From NCBI RefSeq assembly GCF_000949385.2, contig NZ_JYKO02000001.1, positions 2,194,620 to 2,258,619 on the forward strand: a stretch of DNA of 64,000 bases, read 5' to 3'. The notes under the pieces were generated by a model. That model was not told the DNA's origin. It saw only the letters and a program-made list of their open reading frames with translations, and ran no database searches. Source of the stretch: Pseudomonas sp. LFM046 (lineage in GTDB: Bacteria > Pseudomonadota > Gammaproteobacteria > Pseudomonadales > Pseudomonadaceae). Within the stretch, counting starts at the first letter, position 1. Every line of letters begins with the position of its first letter. The position numbers and the translations under genes are program-made. Of the stretch, positions 33,726 through 45,600 are shown piece by piece.

Positions 33726-34232
33726 GATGTTATCTCCAAGGTGTAGGAATACGGGCCAGGCAAAGGCCTGGCCATGACTGAATGCGAAGCGAGGGGTGCC
33801 GAGGAGATGGAAAATCGGGAAGACAGAACATCAAAACGGTGCCGCAAGACTGAGCAGGCAGTGGCGGCAGGATACAGGGTTTGCCTGGATTAGATAGTTG
33901 TTTCTGCCGCTCGGTCCATTTTTGGAAGCAGGCCGTGGTGGTTTGCCCGGAAACGAAAAGCCCCGCACGGGGAGGGCGGGGCTTCGCGTACATCGTCGGA
34001 TGGTGCTGATCCTTCAGCTGAGCTTCACACTGTGCCTGTGCAAGTGAAAATCCTGTGAAGCTCCTGCTCGTCCTTGCGGGTTTCCGAGGCCAAGGGCAGG
34101 TCAGGGGTTCAGGGTGGCGCAGTCAGACGATTCTGGCGAAACCGAAGCAGCCCGCCACCAGGACGAGAAGAAAGGACGCAGTTCTGGAAATTGTTTTCAC
34201 ACGCTCACTCTCAATTTGGGCGCCTCAGGCTT
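33726..34232. other. Gene-free stretch containing the cold-shock leader and a hairpin
   Basis: About 500 bases. The part next to the cold-shock gene is its 5' leader. A GC hairpin AAGCCCCGC...GCGGGGCTT lies at 33958-33984 without a clear T-run. The rest (33990-34232) shows no gene or recognised repeat. Confidence 0.5.
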
Positions 34233-34931
34233 TCACTGCTTCGGCGCGTACCCGCCGCCATCTCCAGTGGCTCTGCTGCCTCCAACAATGGCGTGATGCC
34301 GCCGCTGGTACTCCTCGTAGCTCAGGCCGGTTTCGGCCTTGAGCTGCTCCAGCTGTTGCTCACGAGTCAGCCCAGGTACTGCAGAGGGAGATGGGGTGAC
34401 CGCCTGGCTGGTGGCCGGCAGCGCCTTCGCGGTTCGGATCTCGTCCAGCATGTCCTTGGTGATCGCCTGGACCTGCGCGTCAGTCATGGCCGAGTCGACA
34501 CTTTCCCAGGCTGAGGATGAGGTGTCGTACTCGCGTTCCCCGTATTCCTTGGCCGTCTGCGCATCCAGGTAGATAACCCTTGCGTCAATCCAGGCGTCGT
34601 CGGTGCCTTCGGACTCGGTGACATAGCGGAAGTCGTTCACCTTGATGATCAGCAGCAAGCCCGGGTCGGACGCAGTGGTAATCGGGCCGACCTGCTCGGT
34701 TACGGAATACCCGTAGATCGAAGCTTCACGTTGGATGGCCGCGCGCCAAGCAGACTTGAACTGATCCCAGTAGGCGTTCCTGAAGACTTCGTTGCCTGCT
34801 TTGAAGTTGACGATCAGATGCGTCCGCGCGTCGGAGGGGAGCGCCAGGGGCGACGCCGGATATTCCTCGGTCGAGTTGGCTGAACAACCAATCAGAAGCA
34901 CGGCGGCGAGTAGCAATAGAGCGGTGCGCAT
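34233..34931 (-). CDS. Lipoprotein with C-terminal SHOCT-like helix
   Basis: A 232-aa protein with RBS AAGGAGG. The lipobox AVLLIGC puts Cys16 at the mature N-terminus. The body (THLIVNFKAGNEVFRNAYWD, LLLIIKVNDFRYV) resembles DUF4410/DUF4136-like periplasmic domains. After a Pro/Ser/Thr linker it ends with LTREQQLEQLKAETGLSYEE, similar to a SHOCT oligomerisation motif. The function is unknown. Confidence 0.72.
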   Translation of the reverse strand: MRTALLLLAAVLLIGCSANSTEEYPASPLALPSDARTHLIVNFKAGNEVFRNAYWDQFKSAWRAAIQREASIYGYSVTEQVGPITTASDPGLLLIIKVNDFRYVTESEGTDDAWIDARVIYLDAQTAKEYGEREYDTSSSAWESVDSAMTDAQVQAITKDMLDEIRTAKALPATSQAVTPSPSAVPGLTREQQLEQLKAETGLSYEEYQRRHHAIVGGSRATGDGGGYAPKQ

Positions 34932-35061
34932 GCAGCCTCCTTGTCAGGGGGAGGTACCATCATATCCAGCCCGGCCTTCACGCCGATAGGGGTTGGGAGG
35001 CTCCTGCAGTCCTCCAGCACTGCCTCGGTTGCCTCAGCTCGAACGACGGACTTGGCGATAA

Positions 35062-35688
35062 CTTCCACCGCGCCACACCTCGCGGCGTAGCTTCCTCGGT
35101 GGACTGGGCACGCTACTGGTCTGCGCCGGAGCGGCGACGCTGCTGCCGGTGTGCCGCAGCAACGCCTTCGCCCAGTCCGGCGCGAACCTGGTGGAGGAGG
35201 GCGATCCGAACAGCTGTGACTACTGGCGCTACTGCGCGATCGACGGATTCCTCTGCGGCGGCTATGACACCCGCGATGCCTATGGCACGCGGATGCGCGC
35301 CGTGGCGGCGAGCCTGGACAATGCCGCGCAGCAATCACTCGCCGGCCACTATGCCCGCCAGCAGTTGGAGCTGCCCAAGGCGTCGATGGTCGAGCCGTCG
35401 ACACATGGCGAAAAGCTCTATCAAGGCACCTGCGCGGCCTGCCACGGACCGCACGGCGAAGGGTACGCCTTGCTCAAGACCCCGAACCTGCGCATCCTCG
35501 ATGCCGCCTACCTGGAACGCCAACTGACCCACTACGCCGAGGGCCTGCGTGGCAGCGAGGCCCATGCCGACCAGCATGGCAGCTGGATGCGTGGCGTCGC
35601 CTTGCAGATCGGCGGTGCCGCCGAGCGCAAGGCCCTCATCGACTACATAGGAACGCTGTCTGCGGCGAGCCAGGTCAGCCACCACTGA
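35062..35688 (+). pseudogene. Chimeric remnant: methylamine dehydrogenase small-subunit N-terminus joined to half a cytochrome c
   Basis: Starting after an in-frame TAA (35059-35061), the frame reads HTSRRSFLGGLGTLLVCAGA, a Tat-type leader, then DPNSCDYWRYCAIDGFLCGG. This matches the TTQ-enzyme small subunit (MauA), whose P. denitrificans member reads CDYWRHCSIDGNIC. At about 35265 it passes in frame into cytochrome c sequence: GYDTRDAYGTRMRAVAASL, then haem site CAACH. The rest of MauA, including the second TTQ Trp, and the first haem domain are absent. No proper start precedes it except GTG 35149. It looks like a deletion fusion. Confidence 0.65.
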
Positions 35689-35763
35689 CCCGTGACGCGC
35701 TTGCTCGGTGGATCGATGAAGCGCGATCCACCCTACAAAAGCCCGGCGTTCGCAATCCCCACG

Positions 35764-35793
35764 TAGGGTGGATGTCGCTCTTCACATCCACCT
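35764..35793. repeat. Dispersed palindromic repeat (GTAGGGTGGATGT type)
   Basis: GTAGGGTGGATGTCGCTCTT followed by CACATCCACC forms a hairpin. The same element in reverse orientation is at 62067-62096, and relatives lie at 35707-35736 and 40528-40575. Confidence 0.6.
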
Positions 35794-35802
35794 TCCGATG
35801 CC

Positions 35803-36867
35803 CTAGCTCTGGCGGTCCAAGCGGCGGCTGCGCAGCAAGCGTGGTTGCCGGTTTGCGCCGTGCTGCTTTTGCCATTTCAGTGGGCTGACGTTGAACCAGC
35901 GCTTGAATGCCCGGTTGAATCCGCTGGCGTCCGAGTAGCCGAGCAGTCCTGCCAGCTGCGCCATGCTGAAGGACGGGTCGTCGAGGTAGTGGCGAGCCAG
36001 TTCCTGACGGGTTTCATCCAGCAAGCACTGGAAGGATGTGCCTTCCTGTTCCAGCCGGCGTTGCAGCGTACGCGGATTGACGGCCATGCAGCCGGCGACC
36101 TTTTCGAGGGTGGCGCGGCCGCTGGGCAGCAGGTTGCGCAGCAGCTGCCGGACGTAGCTGGGCAGCTCGTCGGCCGACAGCCGCTCCATTCTCGCGATGT
36201 GTTCGGTGATCAACTGGCGCAGCCGTGCATCGGCCGCGCCCAGGGGCAGTGAAAGCACCGAGGCGTCGAATTCCAGTTCGGTGCGAGGGGCGGCGAAGAC
36301 CGGTTGCACGCCGAGTGCCCGGCGATAGGTCGCCTCATCGCCCAGCGGCGGGTGCCGGAGCCGGACCGTGGCCGGCTTCCAGCCAGCACCGGCCAGGGCA
36401 CGGAGCAACTGCACGCCGACGCTGCAGGCCAGTTCTTCCGCCTGGCGTAAATCGGGCATATCGCCCGCGTTGATGCGGTAGCCGAGGCGGGCGACGTCTC
36501 CTTCAAGGTCGAAGTCGACCTCGGCGGCGCCGTTGTACAGGGAATAGTTCGCGCGCAATTCGGCCAGCGCATCACCGACGGTGCCGGCATTGCGAATCAG
36601 ATAGAACAGCTCGCCGAAGACATCGATGCCCTGGAACAGTCCGTACTGCAGGCCGAACGAGGCATTACCCGATTGCGCCGCGCAGCGTTCCAGCAGCTCG
36701 CAGTAGCGGCGATAGGAGAGGATGCCGTCCTGTCGACGCAGACTGTCCTGTGGTAGCGACGCGCGCCGAAGCATGTCCGCCGGATTGAGGCCCTGGCCGC
36801 TGGCGAATGCTTCGAAGCCGACAAGGCTGAGGGCGCGAACGAACGGATTAAACGGATTGAGTGCCAT
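35803..36867 (-). CDS. AraC-family transcriptional regulator
   Basis: A 354-aa protein with an N-terminal arabinose-binding-type (AraC_binding_2/OruR-like) domain and two C-terminal helix-turn-helix motifs: ATLEKVAGCMAVNPRTLQRR and FSMAQLAGLLGYSDASGFNR, followed by AFKRWFNVSPLKWQK. This is the full-length pattern of regulators such as OruR and ArgR-like AraC proteins. It lies 6 bases after an upstream paralogue on the same strand, so the two form an operon. Confidence 0.9.
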   Translation of the reverse strand: MALNPFNPFVRALSLVGFEAFASGQGLNPADMLRRASLPQDSLRRQDGILSYRRYCELLERCAAQSGNASFGLQYGLFQGIDVFGELFYLIRNAGTVGDALAELRANYSLYNGAAEVDFDLEGDVARLGYRINAGDMPDLRQAEELACSVGVQLLRALAGAGWKPATVRLRHPPLGDEATYRRALGVQPVFAAPRTELEFDASVLSLPLGAADARLRQLITEHIARMERLSADELPSYVRQLLRNLLPSGRATLEKVAGCMAVNPRTLQRRLEQEGTSFQCLLDETRQELARHYLDDPSFSMAQLAGLLGYSDASGFNRAFKRWFNVSPLKWQKQHGANRQPRLLRSRRLDRQS

Positions 36868-36873
36868 GTTCCG

Positions 36874-37932
36874 CTACTGCCCGGTCGCGCGCGGCTGCCG
36901 AGGGGACGCCGGGGGGGCGACGGACTCGGCCAGCCGCTGGTTCTGCAGATGGTGCTGTTTCCATTTCTGCGGACTGATGCCATTCCAGCGGGTGAAGGCC
37001 CGGGAGAATGTACTGAGATCGGCATAGCCCAGCAGCTCGGCAAGCTGCGTCAGCCTGATGGACGAGTCGCGGATGTAGCGCGTGGCCATCGCCTGGCGCG
37101 TCTGGTCCAGCAGCTCCTGATAGTGGGTGCCCTCGGCCCGGAGGTAGCGCTGCAGGGTGCGCGGGCTGAGCTGCAGGTAGCCGGCGACCTGCTCGATGGT
37201 GACCTGACCCTTGGGCAGCCGCTGGCGCAACAGCGACTGCACGTAGGCCGGCAGCTCCTGCGTGGTCAGCCGGGCCAGCTCGTCCAGATGACGCCGTGCC
37301 AACTGCTGGAACCTTTCATCGGTAGCGCTGAGGGGCGTTACCAGCAGTGCCGCATCGAAGATCCAGGCGTTGACCGGGCTTTCAAAACGCGGCGTGACGC
37401 CCAGCAGGCGCCGGTATGCGCCGGGCTCGCGTGCCGTCGGGTGCCGCAGCCACAGGGCGCTCGGCTTCCAGAGCTGGCCCAGCAGGCTTTGCATGAGCTG
37501 GGCGCCGATGCCCATGGCCAGTTCCACGGTCTGCCGCGCCGAGGTGGCATCGTCGTCGATCACCTCGTAGAGGAGCCGTGCCTGGCCACCCTGTCGCTCC
37601 AGTTGGAGTTCGGCGCCACTGCTGTGGACATGGAAGTACTGCGTCAGCGCCTTCAGCGCGTCGCCCGCCGTGCTGGCACTCTGGATCAGGTAGAGCAGCC
37701 CGCCCAGCGCCTGGGAGCCTTGCTGCAGGCCGAACTGCAGCCCGAACAGCGGATTCCCCGTACGTTTTGCGCACAGCTCGAGCAGGGCGCTGAACTTCAC
37801 CCCGGAGATCAGCTCGTCCTGGGCATCGGCGGGGAGCCCGACTTCGGCCAGGACGGCGTGCGAATCGAGGCCCTGGCTGATGGCGAACTCGTCGAAACCC
37901 AACAGGGCGATGCCGCGGACAAAAGACGTCAT
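36874..37932 (-). CDS. AraC-family transcriptional regulator, paralogue of its neighbour
   Basis: A 352-aa protein. The same architecture as the next gene is seen throughout (MTSFVRGIALLGFDEFAISQ; helix-turn-helix VTIEQVAGYLQLSPRTLQRY; RLTQLAELLGYADLSTFSRA). It is first of the two-gene unit and is divergent from the small ORF and FadB-like operon at 38170, a likely target of one or both regulators. Confidence 0.9.
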   Translation of the reverse strand: MTSFVRGIALLGFDEFAISQGLDSHAVLAEVGLPADAQDELISGVKFSALLELCAKRTGNPLFGLQFGLQQGSQALGGLLYLIQSASTAGDALKALTQYFHVHSSGAELQLERQGGQARLLYEVIDDDATSARQTVELAMGIGAQLMQSLLGQLWKPSALWLRHPTAREPGAYRRLLGVTPRFESPVNAWIFDAALLVTPLSATDERFQQLARRHLDELARLTTQELPAYVQSLLRQRLPKGQVTIEQVAGYLQLSPRTLQRYLRAEGTHYQELLDQTRQAMATRYIRDSSIRLTQLAELLGYADLSTFSRAFTRWNGISPQKWKQHHLQNQRLAESVAPPASPRQPRATGQ

Positions 37933-38169
37933 TGCGAATGCCCGAATGATTCATGGCGAAGGTTGGAACCGGCGGAAAGCCAATGGCTGCCGTTTGCGCA
38001 GCGATCCTACACCAAGGTCCCGAGCCGCTGTTCCGTGCCGCCAGAATGTCATGAATTACCGATTTTGTGGCGCGAACTGCAAAGCTTTCGTGCCGGTCGG
38101 CGCTCAGACTCAAGGCACCCATAACAACAAGGCATTGCATTCGGCCCCAGCCGGATGACGGAGGTTCCC

Positions 38170-38316
38170 ATGCGCCGATTCCTGCTCGCTTGCCTGGTCG
38201 TGCTCCTGGCCGCCGCTGCCGTTCATTCGATCAAAGCCCCGATCCTGGTCACACTCGCAGGCCCTCGCATGGCGTTGCCGATTGCCAGCATCGGCGATGT
38301 GTTCAGGCATTTCTGA
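38170..38316 (+). CDS. Small hydrophobic peptide, 48 aa
   Basis: RBS GGAGG (38159-38163) precedes ATG 38170. MRRFLLACLVVLLAAAAVHS is a signal peptide or membrane anchor, with a short tail ending IGDVFRHF. It lies 62 bases before the FadB-like gene and is probably on the same transcript. The function is unknown. Confidence 0.5.
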   Translation: MRRFLLACLVVLLAAAAVHSIKAPILVTLAGPRMALPIASIGDVFRHF

Positions 38317-38378
38317 GCAGTCAGGGCTGATGCGTCCTTCCGGCGCACCCTGGCTGCCTGGCAACCCGAGGATTTCCA

Positions 38379-40490
<2,112 letters not shown>

Positions 40491-40527
40491 GAGGCCCCCT
40501 TGATGGGGTCAAATTGTTCCCCAAGTT

Positions 40528-40600
40528 CGTAGGATGGCCAGTTCGTAGGATGGGTGGAGCGGAGCGATACCCATGCGGACGAGGCTGGAAGCCCACATGG
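40528..40600. repeat. Dispersed GTAGGATGG-type repeat, degenerate
   Basis: Two GTAGGATGG copies at 40530 and 40546, the second followed by GTGGAGCGGAGCGATACCCAT. The same words make a longer perfect hairpin at 61943-62027. Confidence 0.5.
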
Positions 40601-40707
40601 GGCTGCTGCGCAGCCCTTGGCGAATGAATTCGCCCCTACAACAAAAATCCCACCACACTCCGAAGCCTGCTCCCACGGCCAGCTCGCAAATGCGACCTGG
40701 CCAGTGC

Positions 40708-41259
40708 TCAAACGGCGGCGCCGTGCAGGAACATCTGCTCCAGCACGTTGGCTGAGTTGGAGCTGGCCACTCGCCCGCGGCGCTCGGCGTCGACCATGCC
40801 GTAAATCATCATGGTGAAGAGTTCGGTGAAGACCGCGGCGGCGATGTCGATGCGAAACACGCCTTGTTGCTGGCCGCGCAGGAAGAAGGCGTCCAGGGCA
40901 TGCATGTAGGACTGCCAGCGCGCGCCGCTTCCCTCCGGGGTCAGGAAGTCGGGGCTGTACTGGAACATCAGGAACACCAGCACCTCGCGGTGTTTCAGGT
41001 GTTCACCGATCAGGCGGCGCAATGCGTCTAGCGGCTCGGCTCGCTCCAGGTCGGCGGCGGCGATGATCTGGTTGAGCACCGTCTCGCCATGTCCCTCCAG
41101 CATCTCCACCAGGTTGTCGCGGGTACCGCAGAAGCGGTGCAGCGTCGCCTTGCTCACTCCCGCCGATTCCGCCAGCTCCTTCAGGGTCGCCCGTGGGCGA
41201 TCGACGATGGCAACGGCCAGGGCCTTGAGGAGTCGTTCGTCATGGGTGGTCAGCGACAT
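40708..41259 (-). CDS. nfxB: NfxB, repressor of the MexCD-OprJ efflux operon
   Basis: A 183-aa protein. The start at 41259 (MSLTTHDERLLKALAVAIVD) matches the known NfxB N-terminus; the ORF opens 12 codons earlier. The helix-turn-helix is LKELAESAGVSKATLHRFCG. The long C-terminal domain (HREVLVFLMFQYSPDFLTPE, MMIYGMVDAERRGR) follows P. aeruginosa NfxB nearly throughout. It represses the divergently transcribed mexCD-oprJ; loss-of-function mutations raise efflux in P. aeruginosa. Confidence 0.92.
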   Translation of the reverse strand: MSLTTHDERLLKALAVAIVDRPRATLKELAESAGVSKATLHRFCGTRDNLVEMLEGHGETVLNQIIAAADLERAEPLDALRRLIGEHLKHREVLVFLMFQYSPDFLTPEGSGARWQSYMHALDAFFLRGQQQGVFRIDIAAAVFTELFTMMIYGMVDAERRGRVASSNSANVLEQMFLHGAAV

Positions 41260-41353
41260 CAGCGGGTCTCGGATCGATTTCTGGAATGCGCGCATTGTGC
41301 AGAAAACCCTCTCGCTTCAAAAGGTGATGACAAATTCAATCACACAAGAATCA

Positions 41354-41375
41354 AATGAGACAATATTGACTCATT
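41354..41375. promoter_or_regulatory. Palindrome in the nfxB-mexC intergenic region, candidate NfxB operator
   Basis: AATGAGACAATATTGACTCATT is palindromic except for one base pair. It lies between divergent nfxB and mexC and probably overlaps the mexC promoter. Confidence 0.55.
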
Positions 41376-41426
41376 AGGTTTTTGAAGGGATCATTTGCGC
41401 CGTTTCTAGCAATCCGTGGGTGAGTC

Positions 41427-42575
41427 ATGGGCGATTTACGAGTGATGGGAAGGGTGGGTGCCCTGGTGGCGTCGATGGCATTGGCCGCGTGTGGCCAGAC
41501 GGATGCCCCGGAGGCTGCCGCCGAGATGCCGCGCCCGGTTTCCGTGGTGGCGGCGGTTGTCGAACCGTTGATGCTGACATCAGAGCTGCCGGGCCGGGTC
41601 GAGCCGGTGCGGGTTGCCGAGGTTCGCGCCCGGGTGGCGGGCATCGTGCTGGAGAAACGCTTCGAAGAGGGCGCCGACGTGAAAGCTGGCGACCTGCTGT
41701 TCCAGATCGATCCGGCTCCGCTCAAGGCCGCGGTCTCCCGCGCCGAAGGCGAGTTGGCGCGCGCCCAGGCCGTGCTGACCGAGGCCCAGGCGCGAGTGAA
41801 ACGGTACGAACGACTGGTGAAGGTCGAGGCGGTAAGCCAGCAGGTTTACGACAGTGCCGTTGCTGACCTGCGCACGGCCCAGGCGGTCACCCGCACGGCC
41901 CAGGCTGACCTGGAAACCGCGCGCCTGAACCTGGGCTATGCCTCGGTGCGGGCACCGATTTCCGGTCGCATCGGCCGCGCGCTGGTGACCGAGGGCGCGC
42001 TGGTGGGGCAGGGCGATGCCACCCTCCTGGCGCGCATTCAGCAACTGGACCCGGTCTATGTCGACTTCACCCAGTCGGCCGCGGATGTATTGCGCCTGCG
42101 TGAAGCGCTGAAGGACGGCAATCTCTCCGCTGGCGACGGCAGTCCGCTATCGATTCGCGTCGACGGCACTCAATACGAGACCAAGGGTTCTCTGATGTTC
42201 ACCGATGTGGCGGTAGATCGTGGCACCGGCCAGGTTTCCCTGCGCGGCAAGTTTGCGAACCCCGACGGCATCCTGCTGCCGGGCATGTACGTGCGTGTAG
42301 TGGCGCCCCAGGGGGTCGACAACCAGGCGATCCTGGTGCCCCAGCGTGCGGTGCAGCGTGGCTCTGATGGCGCCGCCCATGTGCTGGTGATCGGCGCGGA
42401 TGGCCGTGCCGAGGCGCGTGGGGTGAAGACCGGCGTGATGCAGGATTCCCGCTGGCAGATCCGTGAAGGGCTGAAGGCGGGCGACCAGGTCATCGTCAGC
42501 GGTATGGCCGGTCTGCAGCCAGGTACCCAGGTGGTCGCGCAGCAGGCGCAAGAGCAACAGGCCGCACGCCAGTAA
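41427..42575 (+). CDS. mexC: MexC, periplasmic adaptor of the MexCD-OprJ efflux pump
   Basis: A 382-aa lipoprotein; the lipobox SMALAAC puts the lipid on a Cys near residue 21. The hairpin and lipoyl domains are clear (RVEPVRVAEVRARVAGIVLE, VRAPISGRIGRALVTEGALV), and the beta-barrel and membrane-proximal parts follow to the end. The sequence closely follows P. aeruginosa MexC. It links MexD to OprJ across the periplasm; it is first gene of the operon and is controlled by NfxB. Confidence 0.92.
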   Translation: MGDLRVMGRVGALVASMALAACGQTDAPEAAAEMPRPVSVVAAVVEPLMLTSELPGRVEPVRVAEVRARVAGIVLEKRFEEGADVKAGDLLFQIDPAPLKAAVSRAEGELARAQAVLTEAQARVKRYERLVKVEAVSQQVYDSAVADLRTAQAVTRTAQADLETARLNLGYASVRAPISGRIGRALVTEGALVGQGDATLLARIQQLDPVYVDFTQSAADVLRLREALKDGNLSAGDGSPLSIRVDGTQYETKGSLMFTDVAVDRGTGQVSLRGKFANPDGILLPGMYVRVVAPQGVDNQAILVPQRAVQRGSDGAAHVLVIGADGRAEARGVKTGVMQDSRWQIREGLKAGDQVIVSGMAGLQPGTQVVAQQAQEQQAARQ

Positions 42576-42602
42576 CAGCGGGTACGCCGCGAGGATCGTT
42601 CA

Positions 42603-45600
42603 ATGTCCAAGTTCTTCATCACGCGCCCGAACTTCGCTTGGGTGGTGGCGCTGTTCATCTCCCTGGCCGGTCTGCTGGTCATCCCGCTGTTGCCGGTGGC
42701 CCAGTACCCCAATGTGGCGCCGCCGCAGATCACCATATCGGCCACCTATCCGGGCGCTTCGGCCAAGGTGCTGGTGGATTCCGTGACCAGCGTGATCGAG
42801 GAGTCCCTCAATGGCGCCAAGGACCTGCTCTATTTCGAGTCCACCAACAACTCCAACGGCATCGCCGAAATCGTCGTCACCTTCCAGCCGGGTACCGACC
42901 CGCAGCTGGCCCAGGTGGACGTGCAGAACCGCCTGAAGAAGGCCGAGGCGCGCATGCCGCAGCCTGTGCTGAGCCAAGGCATTCAGGTGGAGCAGACCAG
43001 CGCCGGTTTCCTGCTGATTTATGCCCTCAGCTACAAGGAGGGGAGCGAGCATGCCGACACCACCGCGCTGGGCGACTTTGCCGCGCGCAACATCAACAAC
43101 GAACTGCGCCGTGTGCCTGGCGTCGGCAAGCTGCAGTTCTTCTCGTCCGAAGCCGCCATGCGCGTGTGGATCGACCCGCAGAAGCTGGTGGGTTACGGGC
43201 TGTCCATCGATGACGTGAGCAATGCCATCGCCGGGCAGAACGTGCAGGTGCCCGCAGGCAGCTTTGGCAGCTCTCCCGGCAGCACCCAGCAGGAGCTGAC
43301 CGCGACCCTGGCGGTGAAAGGTACCCTGGACAGCCCGGAAGAGTTCGGCCGCATCGTGCTGCGTGCCAACGCCGATGGCTCCACGGTGAAGCTCGCCGAC
43401 GTCGCGCGGCTGGAAATCGGCAGCGAGAGCTACAACTTCTCCTCCCGCCTGAACGGCAAGCCGGCGGTGGCAGGTGCCATCCAGCTTTCCCCTGGTGCCA
43501 ACGCGATCCAGACCGCCGAAGCGGTCAAGCAGCGCCTGGCCGAGCTGTCGGTGAGCTTCCCCAGCGACGTGGAATATTCCGTTCCCTACGACACGTCGCG
43601 TTTCGTCGACGTGGCCATCGAGAAGGTGATCCACACGCTGCTCGAAGCCATGGTGCTGGTGTTCCTGGTGATGTTCCTGTTCCTGCAGAACGTCCGCTAC
43701 ACGCTGGTTCCGTCCATCGTGGTGCCGGTGTGCCTGCTGGGGACCCTGGCGGTCATGCACGTGCTGGGTTTCTCGGTGAACATGATGACCATGTTCGGCA
43801 TGGTCCTGGCCATCGGCATCCTGGTGGACGACGCCATCGTGGTCGTGGAGAACGTCGAGCGGATCATGGCCGAGGAGGGGCTGTCCCCGGCGGCTGCCAC
43901 GGTCAAGGCCATGGGCCAGGTCTCCGGCGCCATCATCGGCATCACCCTGGTGCTGGCGGCGGTGTTCCTGCCGCTGGCCTTCATGGCCGGCTCCGTGGGC
44001 GTCATCTACCAGCAGTTCTCGTTGTCGCTGGCGGTGTCCATCCTGTTCTCAGGTTTCCTCGCGCTGACCTTCACCCCGGCGCTGTGCGCCACGCTGCTCA
44101 AGCCGATTTCCCATGGGCACCACGAGAAGCGCGGGTTCTTCGGCGCCTTCAACCGTGGCTTCGACCGCCTGACCGAGCGCTACACGGTGCTGAACAACGG
44201 CCTGGTGCAGCGCGCCGGACGCTTCATGCTGGTGTACGTCGGCATCATCGCGTTGCTGGGCTTCTTCTACCTGCGCCTGCCGGAGTCCTTCGTACCGGTG
44301 GAAGACCAGGGCTACAACATCGTCGACATGCAGTTGCCGCCGGGCGCCACCCGTGCCCGTACCGATGCTACCGCCCAGGAGCTGGAGCGCTTCCTGCGGT
44401 CCCGCGAGGCGGTCGAGAATTCCTTCCTGGTGATGGGATTCAGCTTCTCCGGTATGGGCGAGAACGCCGCTCTGGCTTTCCCCACCTTCAAGGACTGGTC
44501 TCTGCGCGGTGCTGATCAATCCGCCGAGGCGGAAGCCCTGGCGGTGAACGAGCACTTCGCCGTGCCCGGCGACGGCACCGTCATGGCGGTGACGCCGCCG
44601 CCCATCGACGGCCTGGGCAACTCCGGCGGTTTCTCCCTGCGCCTGCAGGACCGTGGCGGCCTGGGACGCGAGGCGCTGCTGGCCGCCCGTGACCAGCTGC
44701 TTGGCCAGGCCAACGGCAACCCGAAGATCCTCTACGCGATGATGGAGGGCCTGGCGGAAGCCCCCCAGCTGCGGCTGGAGATCGATCGCGACAAGGCGCG
44801 CACCCTCGGGGTGAGCTTCGAGTCGATCAACAGTGCGCTGTCCACCGCCTTCGGTTCAGCGGTGATCAACGACTTCACCAATGGCGGCCGCCAGCAGCGC
44901 GTGGTGGTACAGGCGGAGCAAGGCGCGCGGATGACGCCGGAAAGCGTGCTCAAGCTCTACGTACCCAACGTCGGCGGCGAGATGGTGCCGCTGAGTGCCT
45001 TCGTCAGCACCCACTGGGAAGAGGGGCCGGTGCAGATCGTGCGCTACAACGGCTACCCCTCGATCCGTATCTCCGGCGATGCCATGTATGGCGTGAGTAC
45101 AGGCGAGGCCATGGCCGAGATGGAGCGTCTGGCCGCCCAGTTGCCCGCTGGCATCAGCTACGAGTGGACCGGCCTGTCCTACCAGGAAAAGGTCGCCAGC
45201 GGCCAGGCATCGCAGCTCTTCGCGCTCGCCATTCTGGTGGTGTTCCTGGTGCTGGTGGCGCTCTACGAGAGCTGGTCGATTCCGTTCACGGTGATGCTGA
45301 TCGTGCCCATCGGTGCGCTGGGCGCGGTGCTGGCGGTGATAATGGCCGGCCTGCCGAATGACGTGTACTTCAAGGTCGGCCTGATCACCATCATCGGCCT
45401 GGCGGCGAAGAACGCGATCCTCATCGTCGAGTTCGCCAAGGAGCTCTGGGAGCAGGGACGCAGCCTGCGCGAGGCCGCCATCGAGGCCGCGCGCCTGCGT
45501 TTCCGCCCCATCGTGATGACCTCGCTGGCCTTCATCCTCGGCGTGGTGCCGCTGGTCCTGGCCACGGGTGCCGGCGCGGCGAGCCAGCGCGCCATCGGTA

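Noticed and set aside
35149..35688. Functional methylamine dehydrogenase small subunit
   Set aside because: Only the leader and first Cys/Trp segment are left; the second TTQ Trp and most disulfide cysteines are absent.
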